NCBI RefSeq assembly: GCF_000014685.1
Contig: NC_008321.1
Coordinates: 3,407,001-3,471,000 of the forward strand
Origin: Shewanella sp. MR-4
GTDB lineage: Bacteria; Pseudomonadota; Gammaproteobacteria; Enterobacterales; Shewanellaceae
Direction: 5' to 3'
Length of the DNA stretch: 64,000 nt
Shown here piece after piece: positions 52,636 through 60,669 of this stretch. The translations under genes were made by a program, and so were the position numbers. How positions within the stretch are numbered: position 1 is the first letter of the stretch; every line of letters starts with the position of its first letter. The notes under the pieces are model-generated. The model ran no database searches. It was not told the DNA's origin and saw nothing but the letters and a program-made list of their open reading frames with translations.

Positions 52636-53886
52636 GTGAAAATTTATTTAGTGGGCGGAGCTGTACGAGACAGTCTGCTCAATCTCCCAATAAAAGATAA
52701 AGATTTTATGGTTGTTGGCGCCACTCCGGAGCAAATGCTGCAATTAGGCTATCGCCAGGTGGGTAAAGACTTCCCAGTCTTTTTGCACCCTAAAACCCAA
52801 CAAGAATATGCTTTAGCGCGAACGGAGCGCAAAGTCGGCCTAGGCTATGGCGGTTTTAGCTGTTATGCCAGTCCGGAGGTCACCCTAGAGCAAGACCTAC
52901 TGAGACGTGATTTAACCATTAATGCCATAGCTCAAGATGAGGCGGGTAATTTACACGATCCTTTTCATGGTATCGCGGACATAGAGGCACGACAGCTGCG
53001 GCATGTTTCGGCAGCCTTTTCAGAAGATCCACTGAGAGTATTACGGGTTGCCCGTTTTGCCGCACGTTTTCATGGATTAGGTTTCGAGATTGCCCCAGAA
53101 ACCATGGCGTTAATGCAGCACATGAGTCAAACCGAAGAGTTAACCGCACTCACGCCTGAACGCGTCTGGCAAGAAGTCGATAAGAGTCTTGGCGGTCCTC
53201 ACCCAGAAGTCTTCTTCGAAGTGCTACGCCAATGTGGCGCCTTGAAAGTCCTCTTTCCCGAGATTGATGCGCTGTTTGGCGTCCCTCAGCCTGAAAAATG
53301 GCACCCAGAAATAGATACGGGTTTGCACACTATGATGGTATTAGCCCAGTCCTCATCCATGACAGAGGAAAAAGCCGTGCGCTTCGCCGCCTTAGTGCAC
53401 GATCTAGGTAAAGCATTAAGCCCCAAAGAACACTGGCCTAAACACCATGGCCATGGGCAAAAAGGACTGCCAGTGATTAAAAGCCTGTGTGAACGGCTGC
53501 GCGTGCCCAATGAGTATCGGGATCTAGCGCTTTTGGTAAGCGATCAACATCAGAATGTGCACCAAGCTTTTGAGTTAAGGAGCGAAACCATCATTAAACT
53601 GTTCGATAAAGCCGATTTTTGGCGTAAACCCGAACGACTAAAGCAACTTCTATTAGCCTGTATCGCCGATATGCGTGGTCGAACGGGATTCGAACATCAA
53701 CCTTACCCACAGAGCGACTACCTCAATGCGTGTTTTTTAGCCGCCAATAATGTTGATGTAAAGGCAATCATTGCTGCAGGTTTTCAAGGTGCCCAGATAA
53801 AAGAGGTAGTCAATTCGAAGCGAATTGAAATGGTCGCTCAGGTAAAACAACATTGGCCAGGAGCACAGGCTAAAGAGACGCCATAA
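52636..53886 (+). CDS. cca: CCA-adding tRNA nucleotidyltransferase with HD domain
   Basis: Adds or repairs the 3' CCA of tRNAs. GTG start gives MKIYLVGGAVRDSLLNLPIKD, the class II nucleotidyltransferase head; the metal aspartates are in KDKDFMVVG. RRDLTINAIAQD and DPLRVLRVARFAARF follow. The C-terminal HD domain (about 225-330) has HTMMVLAQ and HDLGKAL with metal ligands, so it should have the phosphatase/phosphodiesterase activity of the E. coli type enzyme. 416 residues, like E. coli Cca. Divergent from gspA. Confidence 0.96.
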   Translation: MKIYLVGGAVRDSLLNLPIKDKDFMVVGATPEQMLQLGYRQVGKDFPVFLHPKTQQEYALARTERKVGLGYGGFSCYASPEVTLEQDLLRRDLTINAIAQDEAGNLHDPFHGIADIEARQLRHVSAAFSEDPLRVLRVARFAARFHGLGFEIAPETMALMQHMSQTEELTALTPERVWQEVDKSLGGPHPEVFFEVLRQCGALKVLFPEIDALFGVPQPEKWHPEIDTGLHTMMVLAQSSSMTEEKAVRFAALVHDLGKALSPKEHWPKHHGHGQKGLPVIKSLCERLRVPNEYRDLALLVSDQHQNVHQAFELRSETIIKLFDKADFWRKPERLKQLLLACIADMRGRTGFEHQPYPQSDYLNACFLAANNVDVKAIIAAGFQGAQIKEVVNSKRIEMVAQVKQHWPGAQAKETP

Positions 53887-54046
53887 ATTTGTAATAATTT
53901 TGTAAATACGACCACACTTTCTGGTAAATACTGTGCCGTTTTTCGATGAAAAAGGCCGATATAACCGAGAAAAAACGCTTTTAAAAAAAATTTATATGTC
54001 TATAGTGGTTAAACGCATTAATATTCGTAGCAAATTAAAATAGCTA

Positions 54047-54055
54047 TGTCATAAT
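54047..54055 (+). promoter_or_regulatory. Candidate extended -10 promoter for lpp
   Basis: TGTCATAAT is an extended -10 about 65 bp before the lpp start, with an AT-rich upstream stretch but no clear -35. It would give a leader of about 60 bases. Confidence 0.45.
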
Positions 54056-54120
54056 TAGGCAGTTTCGATTCCAAAGTGACGAAACATTCAAATCCAACCT
54101 ATTTTAAGGGATTTTTTACA

Positions 54121-54387
54121 ATGAACAAAAAAGTACTGATGATTGCTGGTTTAGCAATGACTGCCCTACTAGGTGGTTGTGCAAACACTACTGCTCTGGA
54201 AGAAAGCGTTGCAACTCTGGGCAACAAAGTTGATCAATTATCAGCTGATGTTAGCTCTCTGAAATCAGAGCAAAGCAAACTGTCTGCAGACGTTAAAGAT
54301 GCTAAAGCAGCAGCTATGGACGCACAAGCAGAAGCTAAGCGCGCTAACGACCGTCTAGACAACGTTGCTTCTCGTTACAAGAAGTAA
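54121..54387 (+). CDS. lpp: Murein lipoprotein Lpp (Braun lipoprotein)
   Basis: An 88-residue outer-membrane lipoprotein. The signal ends in the lipobox ALLGGC (Cys about residue 21), processed by Lgt and LspA. The mature part is one heptad-repeat coiled coil (VATLGNKVDQLSADVSSLKS; later ALA-rich repeats) that trimerises. It ends SRYKK; the terminal lysine is the one linked to peptidoglycan. ATG 54121 is chosen over a 15-codon longer frame without a ribosome binding site. Monocistronic by spacing. Confidence 0.94.
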   Translation: MNKKVLMIAGLAMTALLGGCANTTALEESVATLGNKVDQLSADVSSLKSEQSKLSADVKDAKAAAMDAQAEAKRANDRLDNVASRYKK

Positions 54388-55010
54388 TGATAAGTAATTA
54401 ACCTGCAATTCAGCGGGTTAGGATAAAAGGCTTGTGAGAGATGAAAGCGAATAGCACATCTATCCAGGCCTTTTTTTATGGCTCGAGTTTACCCTTGTGC
54501 CAGAATTCTCCTTATAAGTAACACTAAACTCAACCCCAAACTTTCTTGGTTCATTTTCCCTTTACACTTCCCTGCACTTTAAAACTCACTCGCCTTAACG
54601 ACAATCTAAGTTCGAAGCTGAAGCCGTCCACTGATTTGTTTTAAGCGGATTTGATTTTTAATCTCATCCATAAACTGAGTTTTTAAGTTTTCTTAATCCT
54701 CGCGAATACTTTTACTTAAAACTTTATTTTTGCCCCAATGCTATCGCTGACATTTTAAAGAAACTGCAACGCGACAAACTGAGGCTATTAGGGAAACAAA
54801 GGCAATAACGTGGTAATAATTGTGATAGACAAAAGCGTAATAAAGATAAAGTTTAAGCCACGCGGTTTTGCATTTACATTAAAACAACATAAAAAGCTCG
54901 ATTAGTATCATATACTTGCGCAAATGGCCCTGTTCAAACATCAATAAACGCATTCCATAAGCCAATGAATAGATTAAAAAACATCCTATCGGATTTTGTA
55001 TTTTAGGCTG
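54388..55010. other. Spacer between lpp and the RlmA-like gene
   Basis: 623 bp, AT-rich, between convergent genes. Near the lpp end there is AACCTGC-AATTC-AGCGGGTT (about 54402-54420, imperfect) and a T-run at about 54470-54477 with AAAAGGC/GGCCTTTT arms about 40 bases apart, which could be the lpp terminator. I see no gene in the remainder. Confidence 0.4.
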
Positions 55011-55850
55011 TTAAGACCCAATTAAAGACTTTTGCGCCAAGACTAAAACAAAGTCAATTTCGAGAGCATCGAACGTTCGCGTCCGAATTAGCCGTTTGAC
55101 CTGCTCAGAGGCACGCCACGCATAGGGTGTCATATCGAGTAAGACCAAAGCTTGTTCGCCCGTTACCGACAAGCTGAATTGCAATCGGTGTTGGTCTTTG
55201 ACTATTAATGCTGAAGGTAAATTTATTTGAACAGTTTTTTCAGTCAGTTCCGGATAAATACACTCCCTTATTTGCCACAAATGACGAGCGCCGGGGATCA
55301 CCTGTAAGATGAATCCCTGCTCCTTGAGCACTCGCACACATTCTTTCCCCTTCATCGGCTTATCGATCACTGTGATCACATCGATACAATTATCGGCAAA
55401 AGGCAGCACTTTTGAGGTGCTTAAGCACAGTGTTGCAGGGGTTTGCGCTTTGGCCGCAGCAAAAATAGTATTTTCTGCGTCCGCTACGCCACTGTACTGG
55501 ACGTTTAATCCATTTGTAAGCCTAGGTAGCACCGAAGCTAAAGCGCGCAAGTAGAAGCCCTCAGCGCACTCGTAATCCAACAGGCAATCATCTGCCTTGA
55601 GATGAGTAGCAATCATCGCGCCCATTTTTTCGATCAAAGGTGCAAAAATCCCTGACTCAAGCAGGAATCGCTTCGCCCTTACTTGTTGGCGAGAGTCGCC
55701 AGTCGGCTTTTGCCGTGCCGGTTTAGTAAAAATCCAATATCCCGCCTCGTTTTTATCAAAATGATGCTTATTCGCACAGTAAAAACCTTGGGATGCCTGA
55801 TGCTGCATCAGTGCCGAACCACAGGTAGGACATTGAAATTGAAGGTCCAT
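55011..55850 (-). CDS. RlmA-like 23S rRNA (guanine) methyltransferase homologue with altered SAM motif
   Basis: A 279-residue relative of RlmA (m1G745 of 23S rRNA). The N-terminal zinc knuckle is intact (CPTCGSALMQHQ, FYCANKHHFDKNEAGYW), and TPYAWRASEQVKRL matches the C-terminal MTPFAWRA region of E. coli RlmA. SAM motif I, however, reads LLDYECAEGFYLRA where RlmA has LDIGCGEGYYT: two glycines are replaced by Glu and Ala. The next acidic motif and the catalytic-area IRIYAPC (here ITVIDKPM) are also changed. So it is homologous, but activity is doubtful. Downstream of uppP behind a terminator. Confidence 0.75.
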   Translation of the reverse strand: MDLQFQCPTCGSALMQHQASQGFYCANKHHFDKNEAGYWIFTKPARQKPTGDSRQQVRAKRFLLESGIFAPLIEKMGAMIATHLKADDCLLDYECAEGFYLRALASVLPRLTNGLNVQYSGVADAENTIFAAAKAQTPATLCLSTSKVLPFADNCIDVITVIDKPMKGKECVRVLKEQGFILQVIPGARHLWQIRECIYPELTEKTVQINLPSALIVKDQHRLQFSLSVTGEQALVLLDMTPYAWRASEQVKRLIRTRTFDALEIDFVLVLAQKSLIGS

Positions 55851-55890
55851 AACTTACTCCGTTAACGAAAATCCGCGCCTAAAAACACAA

Positions 55891-55916
55891 AAATCGGGTA
55901 CTAGACCCGATTTTTT
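55891..55916. terminator. Terminator between uppP and the RlmA-like gene
   Basis: AAATCGGGT (55891-55899) pairs with ACCCGATTT (55905-55913), loop ACTAG, with A and T runs on both sides. On the minus strand it would end the folB-folK-uppP transcript. Confidence 0.8.
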
Positions 55917-55934
55917 AGCCATGGCGCCTCTGTA

Positions 55935-56735
55935 TTATAGGAAGATAAATCCACATAACACAGCACCGAGGATGAGGCGGTAAATCACAAATGGCGTCAT
56001 ACCCATACGGCTGATGATTTTTAAGAAATAGTGAATACAAAGATAAGCGGCTACAAATGAAATCACAGTACCGAGTGTCAGTGCTTGAAAATCAATGGGC
56101 AGTGGGCTCTCAGCTAAATCTTTACCCACTAAAATGGCAGCGCCTAAGCTAACGGGCACAGACATAAGGAAGGAGAAACGCGCAGCCGCATCGCGGCTAA
56201 GGCCTAACATGAGCGCGGCGGTCATGGTTGCGCCCGAGCGAGAAGTACCAGGAATTAATGCCAGCGCCTGCGCAAAACCGATTAACAACGCCTTGCGCCA
56301 CCCAGTTTGATACACAGTTAAATCACGGCGCGACATCTTATCTGCCCACCAGAGCAATAAACCAAAGACGATAGTGGTCACGGCAATCACGCCTGCACTG
56401 CGCAAATGGGTTTCGATAAAGTCTTTGGCGATAAAACCAAAAAAGACTGCGGGTAAAGTGGCAAGAATGATCCACCACGCCAACTTACTGTCATCGGAAT
56501 GTTGACCTTTCACCATGCTGGCAATCCAGGCCTTGAACATGGCCCAGAGTTCATTGCGAAAATAAATCACTACGGCGAATAATGACCCAGTGTTCACGGC
56601 GACGTCGAAGGACAAGCCTTGGTCTTCCCAGCCTAGAAGCTGTGCGGGTAGGATAAGGTGCGCCGAACTAGAAATGGGGAGGAACTCTGTTAACCCTTGA
56701 ATTAAAGCTAAAATAATTACCTGAAACGTATCCAT
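55935..56735 (-). CDS. uppP: Undecaprenyl-diphosphatase UppP (BacA)
   Basis: Inner-membrane phosphatase that recycles undecaprenyl pyrophosphate for peptidoglycan and O-antigen synthesis. 266 residues, eight helices. The two conserved motifs are ALIQGLTEFLPISSSAHL and the second ALIPGTSRSGATMTAAL, which holds the catalytic Ser/Arg. ATG 56735 (MDTFQVIILAL) with AGGAT eight bases upstream is preferred over the ATG six codons earlier. 18 bp after folK. Confidence 0.96.
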   Translation of the reverse strand: MDTFQVIILALIQGLTEFLPISSSAHLILPAQLLGWEDQGLSFDVAVNTGSLFAVVIYFRNELWAMFKAWIASMVKGQHSDDSKLAWWIILATLPAVFFGFIAKDFIETHLRSAGVIAVTTIVFGLLLWWADKMSRRDLTVYQTGWRKALLIGFAQALALIPGTSRSGATMTAALMLGLSRDAAARFSFLMSVPVSLGAAILVGKDLAESPLPIDFQALTLGTVISFVAAYLCIHYFLKIISRMGMTPFVIYRLILGAVLCGFIFL

Positions 56736-56753
56736 GACAATCCTATCAATCAA

Positions 56754-57257
56754 TTAAAAAGTGAGCCCATGAGGCCATTCAAAGGCTACAGGCCACAGCT
56801 TTTGCGATGCTTTATCATATTCATCCCACATTGCGGCATAGGTTTTCTGCTGCAATGGGTGAACCAAATTGGGGGCGATTTCCGCTAAAGGCCAAAGCAC
56901 AAAAGCATTAGTAACAATTTCGGCGCGGGGCAGTACCACAGGGGTCTGACAAACGACATCATCGTAAAGCAATAGGTCAATATCTAAGGTTCTTGGACTA
57001 AACTTTTTGGCCCCCACCAACCGGCCGTGATTTTGCTCGATTTGCTTAAACTGCGCAACTACCTCAGCAATATTCAGGCTCGTTTGTGCACAGGCCACCA
57101 TATTTAAAAAGTTAGTACCATCAAACCCTACGGCTTCACTCTCATACATAGAGGAAAGCTGCAGTGGACCAAAGTGCTCCCGTAATGACAGCAAGCCCGC
57201 CTTCAGATAGCGAGAAGGTTCTATATTACTGCCTAAACTAATGTATATACGTGCCAT
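56754..57257 (-). CDS. folK: HPPK, 2-amino-4-hydroxy-6-hydroxymethyldihydropteridine pyrophosphokinase
   Basis: Folate pathway: transfers pyrophosphate from ATP to the pterin. 167 residues: MARIYISLGSNIEPSRYL at the start, YESEAVGFDG, then RTLDIDLLLYDD with the metal aspartates, and PRAEIVTNAFVLWPLAEIAP. A start two codons earlier (ATG 57263) is equally possible. Lies between folB (upstream) and uppP; its product uses that of folB. Folate synthesis links functionally with thyA in this window. Confidence 0.95.
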   Translation of the reverse strand: MARIYISLGSNIEPSRYLKAGLLSLREHFGPLQLSSMYESEAVGFDGTNFLNMVACAQTSLNIAEVVAQFKQIEQNHGRLVGAKKFSPRTLDIDLLLYDDVVCQTPVVLPRAEIVTNAFVLWPLAEIAPNLVHPLQQKTYAAMWDEYDKASQKLWPVAFEWPHGLTF

Positions 57258-57313
57258 ATCCATGTCCGAACCGTCAGTCTAGCGAAGCTAAAACGCGAAT
57301 CTACAGATTCAAA

Positions 57314-57664
57314 TTAACGCGAGCGCTCAATCTCGACCCCAACAGCAGAGGCTGAAGGCACTGCTCCGGGTTTCATCACCACCACTTTGACCCAACTCAC
57401 CTTAAACTCACTGAGTAAGCACTCGGCGACCCGCTCGGCAACGGTTTCGATTAACTCGATAGGCTTTTCGGTGACAAGTTGAGTCAGGCGATTAGATACC
57501 GTCTCATAGCAGAGGGCGTATTGATAGTCGTCGGTTGCCGCGGCGGCCTTATTATCCCAAGCCATGTCGAGATCCAAAAACAGGCTTTGCTGGATTTTCT
57601 TTTCCCATTCATAGACGCCAATCACAGTATCAATACGTAATTGTCGAATAAGCACTTTATCCAT
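57314..57664 (-). CDS. folB: Dihydroneopterin aldolase FolB
   Basis: Converts dihydroneopterin to 6-hydroxymethyl-dihydropterin and glycolaldehyde in folate synthesis. 116 residues: VLIRQLRIDTVIGVYEWEK, the conserved ALCYETVSNRLTQLV with the key Glu, and IELIETVAERVAECLL. First gene of folB-folK-uppP. Divergent from plsY. Confidence 0.95.
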   Translation of the reverse strand: MDKVLIRQLRIDTVIGVYEWEKKIQQSLFLDLDMAWDNKAAAATDDYQYALCYETVSNRLTQLVTEKPIELIETVAERVAECLLSEFKVSWVKVVVMKPGAVPSASAVGVEIERSR

Positions 57665-57722
57665 ACTAATTCCTACTCACTCATGCCAATGAGGTCTGAT
57701 AAGCTAAACGCGATAGAGTCTG

Positions 57723-57728
57723 TATAAT
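57723..57728 (+). promoter_or_regulatory. Candidate -10 element for plsY
   Basis: A perfect TATAAT 175 bp before the plsY start in the folB-plsY gap. No good -35 is seen. An imperfect hairpin follows at 57760-57782. Confidence 0.35.
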
Positions 57729-57902
57729 CCGCCGTTCAATGGAACGACTAATTTACTTTCTACTCGGAGCAATCCGAAGTAGGATAACGCCCAAATGGAT
57801 TTGTTCGTTCAGAAACTATCGCCATCGCTTATGACTGAATGCTTGCCAAGTGGCTGTTAAATTGTGGCGCGATAATACCTTAAGACGTGTAAGGAAACCA
57901 AT

Positions 57903-58514
57903 GTGAGTCAATTAACACTGACACTTTTGATGATTGTGGCCGCCTATTTAGCCGGTTCTGTCTCAAGTGCTGTGCTAGTGTGTAGGATGAGAGGCCTACC
58001 CGACCCCAGATCACAGGGTTCTGGCAACCCCGGAGCCACCAATGTGCTGCGCATCGGCGGTGCAAGCTCGGCTGCCATGGTGTTATTTTTCGATATGCTT
58101 AAGGGCGCCTTGCCCACTTATCTTGCCTATTTAATGGGAATTGACGCCATATCCCTCGGTCTGATCGCAATCGCCGCCTGTCTTGGCCATATCTATCCGA
58201 TATTTTTTGGTTTTAAAGGGGGCAAAGGTGTGGCGACCGCTTTTGGTGCCATGGCGCCGATTGGCGATGACTTGGCCATTTGCTTGATGGCTTCTTGGGT
58301 CGTCTTAGTCCTGATCAGCCGCTACTCTTCCCTCGCCGCGATTATCACTGCCCTGCTGGCGCCACTTTATACTTGGTGGCTGGACGACAGATTTACCATT
58401 CCCGTCGCCATGCTCTCGACGCTGATTATCATCCGCCATAAAGAAAATATTCAACGGCTGCTGAAAGGTGAAGAGTCTAAAGTGTCACGTAAAAAGCGTC
58501 CTAAAACACCTTAG
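57903..58514 (+). CDS. plsY: Acyl-phosphate:glycerol-3-phosphate acyltransferase PlsY
   Basis: Inner-membrane enzyme acylating glycerol-3-phosphate with acyl-phosphate, the first step of phospholipid synthesis. 203 residues, five helices. The three family motifs are seen: motif 1 GSVSSAVLVCRMRGLPDPRS in part, motif 2 GSGNPGATNVLR, motif 3 GFKGGKGVATAFG. GTG start (57903) with AAGGA seven bases upstream; a nearby ATG is out of frame. The C-terminal basic tail SRKKRPKTP is usual in Shewanella-like PlsY. Confidence 0.95.
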   Translation: MSQLTLTLLMIVAAYLAGSVSSAVLVCRMRGLPDPRSQGSGNPGATNVLRIGGASSAAMVLFFDMLKGALPTYLAYLMGIDAISLGLIAIAACLGHIYPIFFGFKGGKGVATAFGAMAPIGDDLAICLMASWVVLVLISRYSSLAAIITALLAPLYTWWLDDRFTIPVAMLSTLIIIRHKENIQRLLKGEESKVSRKKRPKTP

Positions 58515-58634
58515 GCAAGCAACACCTTGGTCGCGCAACATCGTAGTGATTCAACACAATTGCAACGCCGAGAAATGGCTTAATAACTCATTCGAAAAAC
58601 CAATATTTGAGTGACTAATCCAAGAAAACAATAA

Positions 58635-58663
58635 AAAAAACAGCGCATCATGCGCTGTTTTTT
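58635..58663. terminator. Bidirectional terminator between plsY and tsaD
   Basis: CAGCGCA (58641-58647) pairs with TGCGCTG (58651-58657), loop TCA, with six flanking As and six Ts. Confidence 0.88.
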
Positions 58664-58689
58664 ATTGTTCTTATTTGGCTAGCGATAAC

Positions 58690-59706
58690 TCACGCAACTG
58701 GCGGTAAGGTATCGAGCGGCCATCTCGGTTGACCTTTGACCGCTAAGTCTTCCTGCTGCCCCGCCTTTAAACGCTGCAGGCCAGCGAAAGCAATCATGGC
58801 GCCGTTGTCAGTACAAAACTCGCCGCGAGGATAATAAACTCGGCCACCGATAGAGGTCATCATCTCGGCCAAGGTTTCCCGTAAGCGTGTGTTGGCGCTC
58901 ACGCCACCCGCGATCACTAAACGGTTATAGCCCGTTTGTTTTAACGCGCGGCGACATTTTATCGCGAGGGTATCCACAACCGCTTCTTCAAAGGCTCGGG
59001 CGATGTTGGCGCGGGTTTGCTCATCATCTGGCTCGGCGGCAATGGTATTGGCGGTAAAGGTTTTCAGGCCTGAGAAGCTAAAATCGAGCCCGGGTCTATC
59101 GGTCATTGGCCGCGGAAATTGATAACCTGCAGGCTCACCTTTGGCGGCCAGTTTCGCAAGCCGTGGACCGCCGGGGTAATCCAGCCCCATTAGCTTAGCG
59201 GTTTTGTCGAAGGCTTCACCGGCGGCATCATCCACCGACTCACCTAAAACTTCATAAAGGCCGATGCCATCAACCTTTACTAACATAGAGTGGCCACCTG
59301 ATACTAATAGTGCAACAAAGGGAAACTCAGGCGCATCGTCTTCCAGCATTGGCGCCAGCAGATGCCCTTCCATATGATGCACACCGATGGCGGGCTTGTT
59401 CCAAGCAAAGGCAAGTGAGCGGCCAACACAAGCGCCCACTAATAAAGCACCGATAAGGCCAGGGCCTTTGGTGTAGGCAATGCCATCTAAATCGGCAATC
59501 TCGGTATTGGCGTTTTTCAACGCTTGGCGGATCAGCGGGACAATTTTGCGCACATGGTCGCGGGAAGCCAGTTCAGGCACTACCCCACCATAATCCGCAT
59601 GCAACTTAACCTGACTATATAAAGCATGGGAGAGTAACCCCAGCTTATCGTCATAGACGGCAATACCTGTCTCGTCACAAGATGTCTCAATACCTAGAAC
59701 CCGCAT
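58690..59706 (-). CDS. tsaD: tRNA N6-threonylcarbamoyladenosine synthase subunit TsaD
   Basis: Part of the TsaBDE complex that makes t6A37 in ANN-decoding tRNAs. 338 residues, ASKHA fold. VLGIETSCDETGIAVYDD starts the protein; metal-binding histidines are in GVHHMEGHLLAP; other conserved stretches are LLVSGGHSMLV, ESVDDAAGEAFDK and VIAGGVSANTRLR. Divergent from rpsU, the arrangement widely kept in gammaproteobacteria. Confidence 0.97.
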   Translation of the reverse strand: MRVLGIETSCDETGIAVYDDKLGLLSHALYSQVKLHADYGGVVPELASRDHVRKIVPLIRQALKNANTEIADLDGIAYTKGPGLIGALLVGACVGRSLAFAWNKPAIGVHHMEGHLLAPMLEDDAPEFPFVALLVSGGHSMLVKVDGIGLYEVLGESVDDAAGEAFDKTAKLMGLDYPGGPRLAKLAAKGEPAGYQFPRPMTDRPGLDFSFSGLKTFTANTIAAEPDDEQTRANIARAFEEAVVDTLAIKCRRALKQTGYNRLVIAGGVSANTRLRETLAEMMTSIGGRVYYPRGEFCTDNGAMIAFAGLQRLKAGQQEDLAVKGQPRWPLDTLPPVA

Positions 59707-59872
59707 GGTGCCTCATATTCAAATTACCAAAGGGCGCTAATTCTACCTGTATGATGACAATTACTCCAGTCGCCGATCATCATATACCCATGGCCAACCC
59801 CGACTCAAAGGATTAGGGCTTTACAAGCCTAGTTGTCTCGGTATAAAATTCCGCACCATTTTAAATACACTT

Positions 59873-59890
59873 GGTTCAAGCAATTGAACC
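59873..59890 (+). repeat. Hairpin with GNRA-type tetraloop in the rpsU leader
   Basis: GGTTCAA (59873-59879) and TTGAACC (59884-59890) are exact complements around GCAA, a GNRA tetraloop in RNA. It lies 30 bp before the rpsU start codon. Confidence 0.5.
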
Positions 59891-59920
59891 ACACAACCTA
59901 CACCTAAGGGGTGATGGCGT

Positions 59921-60136
59921 ATGCCAATTATTAAAGTACGTGAAAACGAACCATTCGACGTAGCTCTGCGTCGTTTCAAGCGCTCTTGTGAAAAAGCTGG
60001 TATTTTAGCCGACGTGCGTGCTCGTGAATTCTACGAGAAGCCAACTACTGCACGTAAGCGCGCAAAAGCAGCTGCAGTTAAACGTTTAGCTAAAAAGCTT
60101 TCTCGCGAAAACGCACGTCGCGTACGTTTATACTAA
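59921..60136 (+). CDS. rpsU: Ribosomal protein S21
   Basis: Small-subunit protein needed for translation initiation. 71 residues, nearly identical to E. coli S21: MPIIKVRENEPFDVALRRFK, then the basic C-terminal arm TARKRAKAAAVKRLAKK. Strong AAGGGGTGA ribosome binding site seven bases upstream. First gene of the macromolecular synthesis operon; yqeY follows after 6 bp. Confidence 0.99.
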   Translation: MPIIKVRENEPFDVALRRFKRSCEKAGILADVRAREFYEKPTTARKRAKAAAVKRLAKKLSRENARRVRLY

Positions 60137-60142
60137 TCTCTT

Positions 60143-60586
60143 ATGAGCCTAATTGATCAGCTAAAAGACCATATGAAACAGGCCATGATCGCCAAAGAGA
60201 AGGCGAGATTGGGCACTATTCGTATGGCACTTGCAGCCATTAAACAGATTGAAGTGGATACCCGCGAAACTCTGAATGATGAGCAGGTTATAGCTGTCTT
60301 AACCAAAATGGTGAAACAACGTCGCGATTCGATTGCTCAATATGAAGCAGCGGGTCGTAACGAGTTGGCCGCAGCAGAAGCAGAAGAGATTCAAGTCATT
60401 GAAACTTTCCTGCCAACTCCCCTCTCTGAGGCGGAAATTGCCGCGTTCATCGATGCCGCTATTGCTGAAATAGGCGCATCCTCCATGGCGGATATGGGCA
60501 AAGTAATGGGAGCATTAAAACCTAAAGTTCAAGGACGTGCAGACATGGGCGCTATCGGCGCTATGATCCGTGCAAAATTGCAATAA
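60143..60586 (+). CDS. yqeY: YqeY/GatB-tail domain protein
   Basis: A 147-residue helical protein of the YqeY family, similar to the C-terminal tail domain of GatB that contacts tRNA. MSLIDQLKDHMKQAMIAKEK, KIR-like RMALAAIKQIEVDTRE and ADMGKVMGALKPKVQGRADM (last motif G-R-A-D) are typical. Function is not established; a tRNA-related role is inferred. Inserted between rpsU and dnaG, unlike in E. coli but common in other gammaproteobacteria. An attenuator-like hairpin follows it. Confidence 0.92.
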   Translation: MSLIDQLKDHMKQAMIAKEKARLGTIRMALAAIKQIEVDTRETLNDEQVIAVLTKMVKQRRDSIAQYEAAGRNELAAAEAEEIQVIETFLPTPLSEAEIAAFIDAAIAEIGASSMADMGKVMGALKPKVQGRADMGAIGAMIRAKLQ

Positions 60587-60604
60587 TTAGCGTTTCAATG
60601 TATG

Positions 60605-60637
60605 AACAAGCCGTGCCTATGCGCGGCTTGTTTGTTT
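60605..60637 (+). terminator. Internal attenuator-like hairpin between yqeY and dnaG
   Basis: AACAAGCCG (60605-60613) pairs with CGGCTTGTT (60624-60632), inner G-C/G-U pairs extend the stem to 12, and TTTGTTT follows. It resembles the partial terminator between rpsU and dnaG in E. coli, which lowers primase expression relative to S21. Confidence 0.7.
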
Positions 60638-60669
60638 AAATTCGCGCAAGGCGAGATTTTAAGCACTCA

